From Subdoligranulum variabile (lineage in GTDB: Bacteria; Bacillota; Clostridia; Oscillospirales; Ruminococcaceae), in contig SFKI01000006.1 in assembly GCA_004554775.1 (NCBI GenBank), positions 1 to 64,000 on the forward strand: a DNA stretch of 64,000 nt. Direction: 5' to 3'. A model generated the notes under the pieces. The model was given only the letters and a program-made list of their open reading frames with translations, did no database searches and was not told where the DNA came from. Shown here piece after piece: positions 42,319 through 50,856 of this stretch (its first letter is position 1; each line of letters starts with the position of its first letter). The position numbers were made by a program, and so were the translations under genes.

Positions 42319-42345
42319 GTAGGGGCGACCATTGGTCGCCCCTAC
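42319..42345. repeat. REP unit 6 (ACCA/TGGT type), between LRR and VWA genes
   Basis: A perfect palindrome CTGTAGGGGCGACCA..TGGTCGCCCCTACAG centred on AT. It lies in the intercistronic space of an operon. Confidence 0.85.
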
Positions 42346-42381
42346 AGTCTACTATCCGATTTGTATATATAAAATACAAAT

Positions 42382-43302
42382 TTACAAATCGTCAAAATCG
42401 TACGTCTTTTTCGCTGCCTTATGCCTGCGGCCTAACAAAAGCGCGGCACCGGCGCTCCAGCCTTGCTGGGCGCAATATGCGGCGGCGCGGGCGGTGGGTA
42501 AAGCTAAACCGACCAGCAACCTCACGGCGGTTTCATCCCGCGCGGTGATGGCCAAGGTAAACGCCGCATCCGGGTGCGCGGTCAGGTAAAACTCGTAGTC
42601 GGCGCGGGCGTCGTCGCTTAAAGCGTAAGGCAGGCAGAGCCGCCCCAGGGCCAGCTTGCAAAGCTTTTCCTCGCTCTCGCCCACGCAGGCCTGCGCAAAG
42701 CTCGCGTCGTAGGCGGCAAAGTCCAGGCTGCCGTCGGGGGCAAAGCACTGCCGCATGCGGTAGCCCTCGCCCTCAATGCTGTGGTTAAAAATATGCGCCG
42801 GGGTGTTCTCGTCCAGCAGTTCAAAATATTCGGGGTAGAACAGCCGCGCCCCGCCGGTAAACGCCACCGTCACGTCGGCGCTGATGGCTACCAGCAGCCG
42901 CCGCAGACCCGTAGGCTCGCCGGGGTCGGCGTGCAGCTCCAGCGTTTGCAGGCTGCGGCAGTTGGTAAACAGGTCGCTGCCAAAGCTGTCCGCCGTGGGG
43001 CCCAGCGCTACCCGCCGCAGTCTGCGGCAGTTGTAAAACGCCGCACTGTCGATCACGCGCACCGCGTCGGGCAGGGTGACTTCCTCCACAAAATTGCCGG
43101 TGATCTCATGCGTGTCGGCACTGTCAGCGGGCCACAGCGTGCCGACGGTCACAGGCTTATCGGCAAAACAGTAGGGGCCAATCTCCACCACCGGTACGCC
43201 GTCCACGGCATGCGGCACCACGGGGCAGGGCGTGTCGCCCAGCACCCGCAGCACCCGCGCGCCGCCCGCGCAGCTTTCCCAGACTACCGACAAAAAAATC
43301 AC
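42382..43302 (-). CDS. leucine-rich-repeat (BspA/LRR_5-like) protein
   Basis: A 306-residue cytosolic protein with degenerate BspA-type repeats in its first half (VVEIGPYCFAD, VRVIDSAAFYNCRRLRRVAL, FGSDLFTNCRSLQTLEL). A helical second half has no recognised domain. No signal peptide, so it is probably an internal binding module. The start is taken as GTG at 43302; a TTG four codons later has better ribosome spacing. It heads the operon with the VWA and MoxR genes, suggesting a substrate adaptor for that complex. Function inferred. Confidence 0.7.
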   Translation of the reverse strand: MIFLSVVWESCAGGARVLRVLGDTPCPVVPHAVDGVPVVEIGPYCFADKPVTVGTLWPADSADTHEITGNFVEEVTLPDAVRVIDSAAFYNCRRLRRVALGPTADSFGSDLFTNCRSLQTLELHADPGEPTGLRRLLVAISADVTVAFTGGARLFYPEYFELLDENTPAHIFNHSIEGEGYRMRQCFAPDGSLDFAAYDASFAQACVGESEEKLCKLALGRLCLPYALSDDARADYEFYLTAHPDAAFTLAITARDETAVRLLVGLALPTARAAAYCAQQGWSAGAALLLGRRHKAAKKTYDFDDL

Positions 43303-43379
43303 CCCTTTACATTGCCCACATTATATCATAAAATAGTGTAGCAAGAAATAGAAAAAGCGAGAAAAAACGGAGCAAAAAC

Positions 43380-44750
43380 ATGGCAAATGTCAAACAGACT
43401 GATATCCTGACCGGCAGCATTCCCAAACAGCTGTTGGCTTTTTTTATGCCGATCTGGTTCGGTACGCTGTTCCAGCAGTTGTACAACACGGCCGATACCC
43501 TCATTGTGGGCAACTTTGTGGGCACCCGGGCGCTGGCCGCCGTGGGCGCAACGGGGCCGTTCGTCAACCTGCTGGTGGGGTTGTTTGTAGGGCTGTGCAG
43601 CGGCGTAGGTGTCGTTGTATCGCAAAGTTTCGGCGCGCGGGACTATGAATCCGTCGACAGGCAGGTACACACGGCGCTGGTGTTCAGCGTGGTCATCGGC
43701 GCGGTGCTGACGGCCCTGGGCCTGCTGACCGCCAAGCCGGTCATGCGCCTGATGGGCACGCCCGAGGAGATCCTGGGTGCGGCGACGTTGTACCTGCGCA
43801 TCTACTTTTTGGGCATGATCCCGCAGATTTTGTACAACACCGGCACCTATATTCTGCGTGCCATCGGCGATTCCAAGCGGCCGCTGTATTTTTTGATCGC
43901 CGCGTCGCTCGTCAATATCGTGCTGGACGTTGTGTTTATCGCGGTGCTGGGCTGGGGCGTGGCCGGTGCGGCCATCGCCACGGTCGCCAGCCAGGTGGCC
44001 AGTGCGCTGCTTACGCTGCGCTGCGTGGCAGGCTCCGAGGGGATGCCCTGGCACCTTGCATTGGATAAAATGCGGCTGAACGCTAAAATCCTGGGCGCGG
44101 TCTGCACCATCGGCATCCCGGCAGCGGCGCAGAGCGCGATGTACAACGTCAGCAACATGATCATCCAAAGCTGCATGAACAGCTTCGGCACGGATACCAT
44201 CGCCGCGTGGGGCGTGTACGGCAAGATCGATTTTGTGTTCTGGATGACGATCAACTCACTGGGCATTGCCATCACCACCTTTGTGGGGCAGAATTTCGGC
44301 GCACGCCAGTACGACCGCGTGCGCAGCGGCGTGCGGGTCTGCATGGGCATGGCCGCCGGGCTGACGCTGCTGGTCAGTGTCAGCTTCTACCTCGGGGCCG
44401 AGCCGCTTTTCCGCGTATTTACGCAGGATAGCAGCGTGGTGGCGGTGGGCGTACAGATGATGCACGTGCTGACGCCGGTCTACCTGACCTACATCAGCAT
44501 CGAGGTGCTTTCCGGTGCGCTGCGCGGCTGCGGCGACGTCCGCGTGCCGACGCTGATCACAGTGTTTTTCGTCTGCGGCCTGCGCGTGCTGTGGCTGACC
44601 ACGATGGTCCCGCTCTATCACACGATCGCCACGGTCGAGTTCAGCTACCCCCTGACCTGGACGCTGGCGTCGCTGTTGTTCATCCTCTACTACAAGCGCG
44701 GCGGCTGGCTGAAGCGCTGCATTGAAAAGAGCGGTGCGGTTGCAAAATAA
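43380..44750 (+). CDS. MATE-family efflux transporter
   Basis: A 456-residue MATE antiporter with twelve predicted membrane helices. TDILTGSIPKQLLAFFMP is the conserved entry, followed by QQLYNTADTLIVGNFVG. The second half repeats the pattern with SMYNVSNM and GQNFGARQYDRV. It exports cationic drugs or metabolites with sodium or protons. ATG at 43380 after CGGAG. It is followed 3 bases after the stop by REP cluster 7; no separate terminator is seen. Confidence 0.92.
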   Translation: MANVKQTDILTGSIPKQLLAFFMPIWFGTLFQQLYNTADTLIVGNFVGTRALAAVGATGPFVNLLVGLFVGLCSGVGVVVSQSFGARDYESVDRQVHTALVFSVVIGAVLTALGLLTAKPVMRLMGTPEEILGAATLYLRIYFLGMIPQILYNTGTYILRAIGDSKRPLYFLIAASLVNIVLDVVFIAVLGWGVAGAAIATVASQVASALLTLRCVAGSEGMPWHLALDKMRLNAKILGAVCTIGIPAAAQSAMYNVSNMIIQSCMNSFGTDTIAAWGVYGKIDFVFWMTINSLGIAITTFVGQNFGARQYDRVRSGVRVCMGMAAGLTLLVSVSFYLGAEPLFRVFTQDSSVVAVGVQMMHVLTPVYLTYISIEVLSGALRGCGDVRVPTLITVFFVCGLRVLWLTTMVPLYHTIATVEFSYPLTWTLASLLFILYYKRGGWLKRCIEKSGAVAK

Positions 44751-44753
44751 GAT

Positions 44754-44892
44754 GTAGGGGCGGGCATTGCCCGCCCGCGCAGTTGTGCGGCAGCGCAAGA
44801 CCCCACGGGCGGATATAGAATCCGCCCCTACGGCCCGTGAGGACATCACGGCTTTGCTTGCTGCGTAGGGGAGCATTCCATATGCTCCCGTG
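44754..44892. repeat. REP cluster 7 (three units) after the MATE gene
   Basis: Units at 44754-44779 (GGCA/TGCC type), 44804-44831 (inverted, GGAT type) and 44865-44892 (GAGCAT/ATGCTC type). The first two share the same spacer wording (gcggcagcgca) as the pair at 15330-15407. Confidence 0.85.
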
Positions 44893-44924
44893 CGGCCTTG
44901 CCGCTGCCGCCCAATTTCCCCCTG

Positions 44925-45205
44925 GGGAGGTGTTATTCAAGTTTGCAAGGTATAGGATCATACCTTGCAAAACTTGAATAACACCTTCCCGGACATATTT
45001 CATTTTTCCATAACTACAGACAGAATGGAATATGAAATATGTTATATATACGATACTACGTATTATATATCTCTCTTATATATTTCATTTTTAAAAAATG
45101 AAATATATGGATGGGTAAAAAAGAATGATATACCGTGTTAATCTCATGTTTCATATTTCATATTTCATTTTCCCCTGCCGGGGGTAAAATGAAATGTGAA
45201 ATATG
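44925..45205. repeat. cluster of four long inverted repeats in an AT-rich block
   Basis: Arms: 44925-44953 with 44960-44990 (29 bp, two 1-base bulges); 44994-45011 with 45025-45041; 45078-45092 with 45094-45108 (15 bp perfect); 45152-45175 with 45181-45205 (about 24 bp, two irregularities). The last three share eight copies of CATATTTCAT or near-identical versions in both orientations. No open frame of note. It sits between convergent genes and is far more AT-rich than its surroundings. Confidence 0.85.
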
Positions 45206-45222
45206 AGCTGTACGCACAAACA

Positions 45223-45256
45223 AAACAGCCAGCCCCGCAACAAGGGCTGGCTGTTT
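45223..45256 (-). terminator. terminator of the subtilase-like gene
   Basis: AAACAGCCAGCCC and GGGCTGGCTGTTT pair perfectly around 8 bases; on the minus strand T-rich sequence follows. Confidence 0.75.
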
Positions 45257-45261
45257 GCTAT

Positions 45262-46431
45262 TCATCGCGCATCGCGTTTCGCTTCCACCATTTCAATAAA
45301 ATGCACCGGGTCAATGATGCGGCTTCCATCGGTGCCGGTGGCGGCAGAACGTAACAGATACCGCATGATTTCCTCGCCTGTCAGCGTAGGATCGGCCTGC
45401 CAGCCCAGGGCCATCACGCCGGCACAGTAGGGGATGCCCCAGCTAATGCCGCCCTGCCCGCAGTGGGTGTAGCTGTACTGCCCGGCAGTGTATTCCTCGG
45501 CCACTGTGCGGTAGGTGCAGGGCAGGGCAAGCGCATTTTTCGCAAGCTCCGGGAACTCGTCCCCGGTGGGAAAGCCCGTCCGGCAGGCGGCGGGGGTATC
45601 CCGGTCAGCCGGGTCAAGGATAGCGGGGTAGGGCATAAGGCGGTATCGTGCTGCGCCAGCCCCCTCGGCTGTCAAAACCAAAACCCCGGCTTCTTCGGCC
45701 CGCGCTACGGCGGCATTCCATAGGTCAACGTTCTGGAAGGTATCGGAAAAGCTGGGGGAGGCCGAAACCGAAACGACCCGGATCTTCTCACCTTCGGGCA
45801 GGGTGTCGTTTTGCTCCAGCACCCAGTCCAGCGCATCAGCGGCATAGCGGCTGTCCTCCAGCCAGGAGGGCCAGGCCGCATAGTAGATGCTGACATCCGG
45901 AGCCACCCCGATGGTTTTGCCCGCCAGCAGGCTGGCCACAGCCGGGCCGTGCATCGAGGTAGTCTGCCCCTCGCAGCCGGTATCGCAGTAGGCGACAATG
46001 CGACCGGCAAGCTCGGGGTGGTCGGTCAGCAGCGGCTGGTCGATGATGGCTACGTTTACGCCCTTGCCGGTAATGCCCCGCGCCTGCAAGCCGCGTACAC
46101 CCAGGCCGGGGTCTTTACATGCTTCCAGCAGTGCGGCAGCCTCGTCCTCGGCCCCGGCAAACACAGTGCCGGTGTTATAGGTGTAGGTGTACAGGTCGGC
46201 AAGGCTGTATTCGCCCGGCTGGTAGGTTTGCTTGGTGCAGCCATCCAGCCAGGGCAGATAACGCAAATCGCTGTAGGGCGCGGCAGGGGCGGCTGCAGGC
46301 GTGCTTTCCTCGGGTGTCGCTGTGGGCACCGGTGCGGCGCCAGGCATAGCGGAATCCACAGACGCAGCAGCCCCGCAGGCTGTCAACACCAACGCCAGCA
46401 GGCAGGCGGGGAGAAATACGGCATGTTTCAT
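45262..46431 (-). CDS. subtilisin-like (S8) lipoprotein with divergent active site
   Basis: A 389-residue lipoprotein: signal peptide, lipobox LTAC, a Pro/Thr/Ala linker, then a subtilase-like fold. The triad positions seem present but in unusual settings: Asp in VAIIDQPLL (normally D-S/T-G), His in SMHGPAVASLLAG (normally HGT) and Ser in GGISWGIPYCAG (normally GTSMAAP). RIVAYCDTGC and VSVSASPSFSD fit the fold's core strands. It may be a protease of narrow specificity or a pseudoprotease. Start at 46431 after AGGAG. Single gene. Confidence 0.75.
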   Translation of the reverse strand: MKHAVFLPACLLALVLTACGAAASVDSAMPGAAPVPTATPEESTPAAAPAAPYSDLRYLPWLDGCTKQTYQPGEYSLADLYTYTYNTGTVFAGAEDEAAALLEACKDPGLGVRGLQARGITGKGVNVAIIDQPLLTDHPELAGRIVAYCDTGCEGQTTSMHGPAVASLLAGKTIGVAPDVSIYYAAWPSWLEDSRYAADALDWVLEQNDTLPEGEKIRVVSVSASPSFSDTFQNVDLWNAAVARAEEAGVLVLTAEGAGAARYRLMPYPAILDPADRDTPAACRTGFPTGDEFPELAKNALALPCTYRTVAEEYTAGQYSYTHCGQGGISWGIPYCAGVMALGWQADPTLTGEEIMRYLLRSAATGTDGSRIIDPVHFIEMVEAKRDAR

Positions 46432-46556
46432 AGGAAATCTCCTGTTGTCTGCAATTGCGCAGATGCACACCAATATACAACCATTGTGTTTCTGACTTGC
46501 TGCAAAAAGTCCGGTTGGCTCCAATTTTTGGGGCAAACCGGGCTTTACGATGCAAA

Positions 46557-48218
46557 TTAAACCTTAAAGCTGTCCTTCAGCGTCACGATGCGGTTGTAGG
46601 TGCCCGCATGCTTGCTGTCGGGGGTGAAGTAGCCGTTGCGCACGAACTGGAAGCGGTCGCCGGGCTTGGCGTCCTTCAGGCTTTCCTCCAGCTTGGCGTG
46701 CGGCACGGTGGTGACGCTTTCGGGGTTCAGGTAATCCTTGAAATCGGCATCATCGGGGATGCTGTTCATGTTGGACTCGGTGAACAGCTTGTCGTACAGG
46801 TTCGCTTCGGCGTCGATGCAGTGCGCGCAGCTCACCCAATGGATGGTGCCGCGCACCTTGCGCCCGTCGGCGGGGTTGCCGTTGCGGGTCTCGAGGTCGG
46901 CCTCGGCATGCACGGCCACCACATTGCCGGCTTCGTCCTTGTCCACGCCGGTGCAGCGGACGAGATATGCGCCCATCAGGCGCACCTCGCTGCCCAGGGT
47001 CAGGCGCTTGAACTTCGGCGGCGGCACCTCAAAGAAGTCGCTGCGCTCGATCCACAGCTCCTTGGTAAAGGCCACGGGGCGGGTGGTAGTATCGTTGGCT
47101 TCGCGGTTCGGGTTGTTGGGCAGGTCGAACATCTCGCACTGGTCGGCGGGGTAGTTGTCAATGATGAGCTTGATGGGGTCCAGCACAGCCACGCGGCGCT
47201 GGGCGTTCAGCTCCAGCTCGGCACGCAGCACGGCTTCCAGCTGGCGCATATCGACGAGGTTGTCCGCCTTGGAGATGCCGGCCTCTTTCACGAAGGTGAA
47301 AATGCTGGTGGGCGTATAGCCGCGGCGGCGCAGGCCGGACAGGGTCGGCATGCGGGGGTCGTCCCAGCCGTCGACGATATGCTTCTCGACCAGCTCGCGC
47401 AGGTAGCGCTTGCTCATGACGGTGTTGGTCACGTTCAGGCGGGCAAACTCGCGCTGCTTCGGGAACTCTTTGCCGAACAGATTCTGGATGACCCAGTCAT
47501 ACAGCGGGCGGTGGTTCTCAAACTCCAGGCTGCAAAGGCTGAAAGTGATGCCCTCGATGGCGTCCTGGATGGGATGCGCAAAGTCATACATCGGGTAGAT
47601 GCACCACTTGTCGCCCTGGCGGTGGTGGGCCACATGCTTGATGCGGTAGATGGTCGGGTCGCGCATGTTCATGTTCGGGCTGGCCAGATCGATCTTGGCG
47701 CGCAGGGTCTTTTCGCCGTCGGCAAACTCACCGGCGCGCATGCGGCGGAACAGGTCGAGGTTCTCCTCGGGCGTGCGGTCACGGTAGGGGCTCGGGCGGC
47801 TGGGCTTGCCGGCGTCATTGCCGCGGTACTCCTGCATCTGCTCGCGGGTCAGGTCGTCCACGTAGGCCTTGCCCTCGCGGATGAGCTGCTCGGCATACTC
47901 GTAGCAGCGCTCAAAATAATCGCTGCCGTAGTAGATACCGCCGTTGGGGTCGGCACCCAGCCAGTGCAGGTCCTGCAGGATGCTCTGCACGTACTCGTCA
48001 CCCTCGCGAGCAGGGTTGGTATCGTCAAAGCGCAGGTTGAACAAACCGCCGTAGTGCTTGGCGATGGTGTAGTTGATGAAAATAGCCTTGGCCGAACCAA
48101 TGTGCAGGTAGCCGTTCGGCTCCGGCGGGAAACGGGTATGCACCACGTCGACCTTGCCTTCGGCGAGGTCAGCGTCGATAATATCCGTCAAAAAGTTGGA
48201 AAATTTCTCTTCTGCCAT
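46557..48218 (-). CDS. glnS: glutaminyl-tRNA synthetase
   Basis: A 553-residue class I aminoacyl-tRNA synthetase charging tRNA-Gln. RFPPEPNGYLHIGSAKA holds the HIGH-type motif at about residues 30-45, VMSKRYLRE is the KMSKS-type loop, and the C-terminal beta-barrel anticodon domain is complete. The glutamine-specific N-terminal pattern and PPEPNGYLH distinguish it from GltX. Having GlnRS means Gln-tRNA need not be made by transamidation. Behind its own promoter at 48249-48277. Confidence 0.95.
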   Translation of the reverse strand: MAEEKFSNFLTDIIDADLAEGKVDVVHTRFPPEPNGYLHIGSAKAIFINYTIAKHYGGLFNLRFDDTNPAREGDEYVQSILQDLHWLGADPNGGIYYGSDYFERCYEYAEQLIREGKAYVDDLTREQMQEYRGNDAGKPSRPSPYRDRTPEENLDLFRRMRAGEFADGEKTLRAKIDLASPNMNMRDPTIYRIKHVAHHRQGDKWCIYPMYDFAHPIQDAIEGITFSLCSLEFENHRPLYDWVIQNLFGKEFPKQREFARLNVTNTVMSKRYLRELVEKHIVDGWDDPRMPTLSGLRRRGYTPTSIFTFVKEAGISKADNLVDMRQLEAVLRAELELNAQRRVAVLDPIKLIIDNYPADQCEMFDLPNNPNREANDTTTRPVAFTKELWIERSDFFEVPPPKFKRLTLGSEVRLMGAYLVRCTGVDKDEAGNVVAVHAEADLETRNGNPADGRKVRGTIHWVSCAHCIDAEANLYDKLFTESNMNSIPDDADFKDYLNPESVTTVPHAKLEESLKDAKPGDRFQFVRNGYFTPDSKHAGTYNRIVTLKDSFKV

Positions 48219-48248
48219 AATTGCACCCCAAATTTCTAGTATTCCTAT

Positions 48249-48277
48249 ATTTTACACTAGTTGACAGCGTTTCGCAA
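48249..48277 (-). promoter_or_regulatory. promoter of glnS
   Basis: On the minus strand TTGCGA (48277-48272), 17 bases, TAAAAT (48254-48249). Confidence 0.6.
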
Positions 48278-48334
48278 GTAGTGCGCGGCATTTTGCGCAG
48301 TTTCCCGGCATAAGATGGCCGGGGAGGGGAGAGC

Positions 48335-49186
48335 ATGAAGCTACATTTTACCAAAATGCAGGCCGCAGGCAACGATTATGTATACCTTGACTGCCGTGCG
48401 GGCAGGCTGCCGACGCGCAAAGAAGCCGCCGCGCTGGCGGTGCGCCTGTCCCGGCGGCGGTTCTCGGTAGGCGGGGACGGCATCATTCTGATCGGCCCGC
48501 CGCTGCTGGCGGACGGTGACGCAGCCATGTACATTTATAATGCCGACGGCAGCGAGGGCGCGATGTGCGGCAACGGTGTGCGCTGCGTGGCCGAATACCT
48601 GTACACCCACGGGGTGCGGCGCGGGTGCATTCAAATCGACACCCCGCAGGCTGGCCGCAAGACACTGCACCGGGTGGCCCCGCAGGTATGGCAGGCCGGG
48701 ATGGGGCATTTTACCGCGCGGGCGGATGTGTTCCCGGCGGTTGGCCTGGGGCGGGGGCTGCTGCTGGGCTGCCCCCTGACGGCAGCGGGCAAAAGCTTTA
48801 CGGTGGACTGCATCCACGTAGGCAACCCGCACTGCGTTGTATCGTGCGAAACGCTGCCCACGGCGGCGCAACTTGCCGTGTGGGGCGCGGCGATAGAAAA
48901 GCACCCGGCGTTCCCGGCCGGGGTGAATGTCGAATTTGTGCGGGTGGTTTCGCCCGGCTGTTTGCAGGCGTCCGTCTGGGAGCGCGGCAGCGGTGCAACG
49001 CTGGCCTGCGGCACAGGCGCGTGTGCGGCAGCGGCGGCCATGGCGCTGCGCGGAGTGTGCAAGCGGGGAACACCCATAGCGGTGCAGCTGCCCGGCGGCA
49101 CCCTGACGGTTGGCGTTGGTGAGGATGATACCCTAACGTTGACGGGACTAGCGGAGACAGTGTTTGAGGGGGTGGTAGAGGTGTAA
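48335..49186 (+). CDS. dapF: diaminopimelate epimerase
   Basis: A 283-residue PLP-independent racemase converting LL- to meso-diaminopimelate for lysine and peptidoglycan. FTKMQAAGNDYVY opens the fold. The catalytic cysteines are in AMCGNGVRC and ATLACGTGACA, on the two pseudo-symmetric halves. Its TAA stop is formed within the first REP unit (GTAAGGGCG..), so the repeat abuts or entered the gene's very end. Followed by repeats and then dapL, the previous step of the same pathway. Confidence 0.94.
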   Translation: MKLHFTKMQAAGNDYVYLDCRAGRLPTRKEAAALAVRLSRRRFSVGGDGIILIGPPLLADGDAAMYIYNADGSEGAMCGNGVRCVAEYLYTHGVRRGCIQIDTPQAGRKTLHRVAPQVWQAGMGHFTARADVFPAVGLGRGLLLGCPLTAAGKSFTVDCIHVGNPHCVVSCETLPTAAQLAVWGAAIEKHPAFPAGVNVEFVRVVSPGCLQASVWERGSGATLACGTGACAAAAAMALRGVCKRGTPIAVQLPGGTLTVGVGEDDTLTLTGLAETVFEGVVEV

Positions 49187-49380
49187 GGGCGAACATTGTT
49201 CGCCCGGGCAATTTTGCGTAGCCGTCAATCCCTCGGGCGGATAGGAAATCCGCCCCTACGGAACCAACACATAATGTTGCTGCAATTTCATTTTACACCC
49301 GTAGGGGAGCATTCCATATGCTCCCGTGCAATCTCACGCGCACGCAAAAAACCACGGGCGGATAGGAAATCCGCCTCTGC
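49183..49380. repeat. REP cluster 8 (four units) after dapF
   Basis: Units at 49183-49207 (AACA/TGTT), 49232-49259 (inverted, GGAT type), 49301-49328 (GAGCAT type) and 49353-49380 (inverted, GGAT type): two successive inverted pairs with spacers of about 25 bases. Confidence 0.85.
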
Positions 49381-49476
49381 AAGTGCCCCATTCACAACAG
49401 ATTCACCGAATTAAATTAAGTTTCCCTGCTTCTATCTTGCGCCCTGTGCAAAATTGTGGTAAAGTTATTTTAATTA

Positions 49477-49621
49477 GGGCAATACCGCATAATTCTAAGT
49501 GCCGATACGGCGAGCGAGGTGCGGCAGCTGCTAAGCCAAAAGCGCAGATAATACTTTGTGCTGCAAAGGTGAGCGCCGAAGCGGTGCTTAAGCCGTAAGG
49601 CGGGAATTGTGCGGTGTTGCC
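49477..49621. mobile_element. MITE-like element between dapF and dapL
   Basis: About 145 bases with terminal inverted repeats: GGGCAATACCGCATAATTC on the left, and on the right the complement of GGCAACACCGCACAATTC. The element is flanked on both sides by TTA (49474-49476 and 49622-49624), a plausible target duplication. No coding capacity. It ends about 30 bases before the dapL start. Confidence 0.65.
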
Positions 49622-49652
49622 TTAGAGGAAATTAGATCAGAGGGGGACTACC

Positions 49653-50837
49653 ATGCAGCTCAATCCGCATTACGCCGAACTGAACGAAAGCTATCTGTTC
49701 AGCACCATCGCCCATAAAGTTGCTGACTACCAGAAAGCCCACCCGCAGGCCGATATCATCCGCCTGGGCATTGGCGATGTCACCCTGCCGCTGGCGGCAT
49801 CCGTCACCGAGGCCATGCACAAGGCCGTCGAGGAACAGGGCCATAAAGAGACGTTCCACGGCTATATTCCCAGCGAGCAGGGCTATGAATTCCTGCGCGA
49901 AGCCATCCGGGACTACTACGCCCAAAACGGCGTCAAGCTGGATATCGCCGAAATCTTTATCTCGGACGGTGCCAAGAGCGACCTGGGCAACCTGCTGGAC
50001 CTGTTCAGCCAGGACAACACCATTCTGGTGCCCGACCCCGTCTACCCGGTCTACGTCGACGATAATGTGATGGCTGGCCGTAAAATTTTGTACCTGCCCG
50101 CCACGGCAGAGAACAACTTCCTGCCCATGCCGAATGAGGCCCCGCACGCGGACATCGTCTACCTTTGCAGCCCCAACAACCCCACCGGCGCGACCTATTC
50201 GGTCGAACAGCTGAAGGCCTGGGTCGACTGGGCCAAGCAGAACGACGCCGTCATCCTGTTCGATGCCGCCTATGAGTGCTTCGTCACCGAGCCGGGCCTG
50301 GCCCGCAGCATCTACCAGGTCGAGGGTGCTAAGGACGTGGCCATCGAGGTTTGCAGCTTCTCCAAAATTGCAGGCTTCACCGGCACGCGCTGCGGCTATA
50401 CCGTGGTGCCCACCGCCCTGGCCGGTGGCAGGCTGAACAAGATGTGGCTGCGCCGCCAGACGACGAAATTCAACGGTGTTGCGTATGTTGTGCAGCGCGG
50501 TGCCGCCGCCGTGTTTACCGAGGAGGGCATGCGCGAGATTCAGCAGAACCTGGACTACTACCGTGCCAACGCTGCTGTTATCGCCGCCGCGCTGGACGAA
50601 GCCGGTGTGTGGTACTGCGGCGGCAAAAACAGCCCCTACATCTGGCTGCGCTGCCCCAACAGCATGGGCAGCTGGGAGTTCTTCGACTGGCTGCTCGAGA
50701 CCGCCAACGTCGTGGGCACCCCCGGCGAGGGCTTTGGCCCCTGCGGCAAAGGGTATTTCCGCCTGACGGCTTTCGGCGATGCAGCCCGTACCAAAGAGGC
50801 CGCTGCCCGCATCAAGGCCGCCCTGGCCGCACTATAA
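49653..50837 (+). CDS. dapL: LL-diaminopimelate aminotransferase
   Basis: A 394-residue class I/II PLP aminotransferase forming LL-diaminopimelate from tetrahydrodipicolinate in one step. The N-terminal NPHYAELNESYLFSTI and IRLGIGDVTLPL are DapL-specific. The PLP-binding lysine lies in EVCSFSKIAGFTGTRCGY, and YLCSPNNPTGATY is the cofactor loop. ATG at 49653 after AGAGGGGG. With dapF it gives the two last steps to meso-DAP, so the organism uses the aminotransferase variant of the lysine pathway. Confidence 0.93.
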   Translation: MQLNPHYAELNESYLFSTIAHKVADYQKAHPQADIIRLGIGDVTLPLAASVTEAMHKAVEEQGHKETFHGYIPSEQGYEFLREAIRDYYAQNGVKLDIAEIFISDGAKSDLGNLLDLFSQDNTILVPDPVYPVYVDDNVMAGRKILYLPATAENNFLPMPNEAPHADIVYLCSPNNPTGATYSVEQLKAWVDWAKQNDAVILFDAAYECFVTEPGLARSIYQVEGAKDVAIEVCSFSKIAGFTGTRCGYTVVPTALAGGRLNKMWLRRQTTKFNGVAYVVQRGAAAVFTEEGMREIQQNLDYYRANAAVIAAALDEAGVWYCGGKNSPYIWLRCPNSMGSWEFFDWLLETANVVGTPGEGFGPCGKGYFRLTAFGDAARTKEAAARIKAALAAL

Positions 50838-50856
50838 TTCATCGGAGGAACGTACA

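Noticed and set aside
44925..45205. CRISPR array or retron RNA in the AT-rich hairpin cluster
   Set aside because: The repeats are inverted pairs with irregular spacing, not direct repeats with uniform spacers, and no cas or reverse transcriptase gene lies nearby.
46455..48239. 594-codon open frame opposite glnS
   Set aside because: Antisense shadow of a clear glutaminyl-tRNA synthetase.
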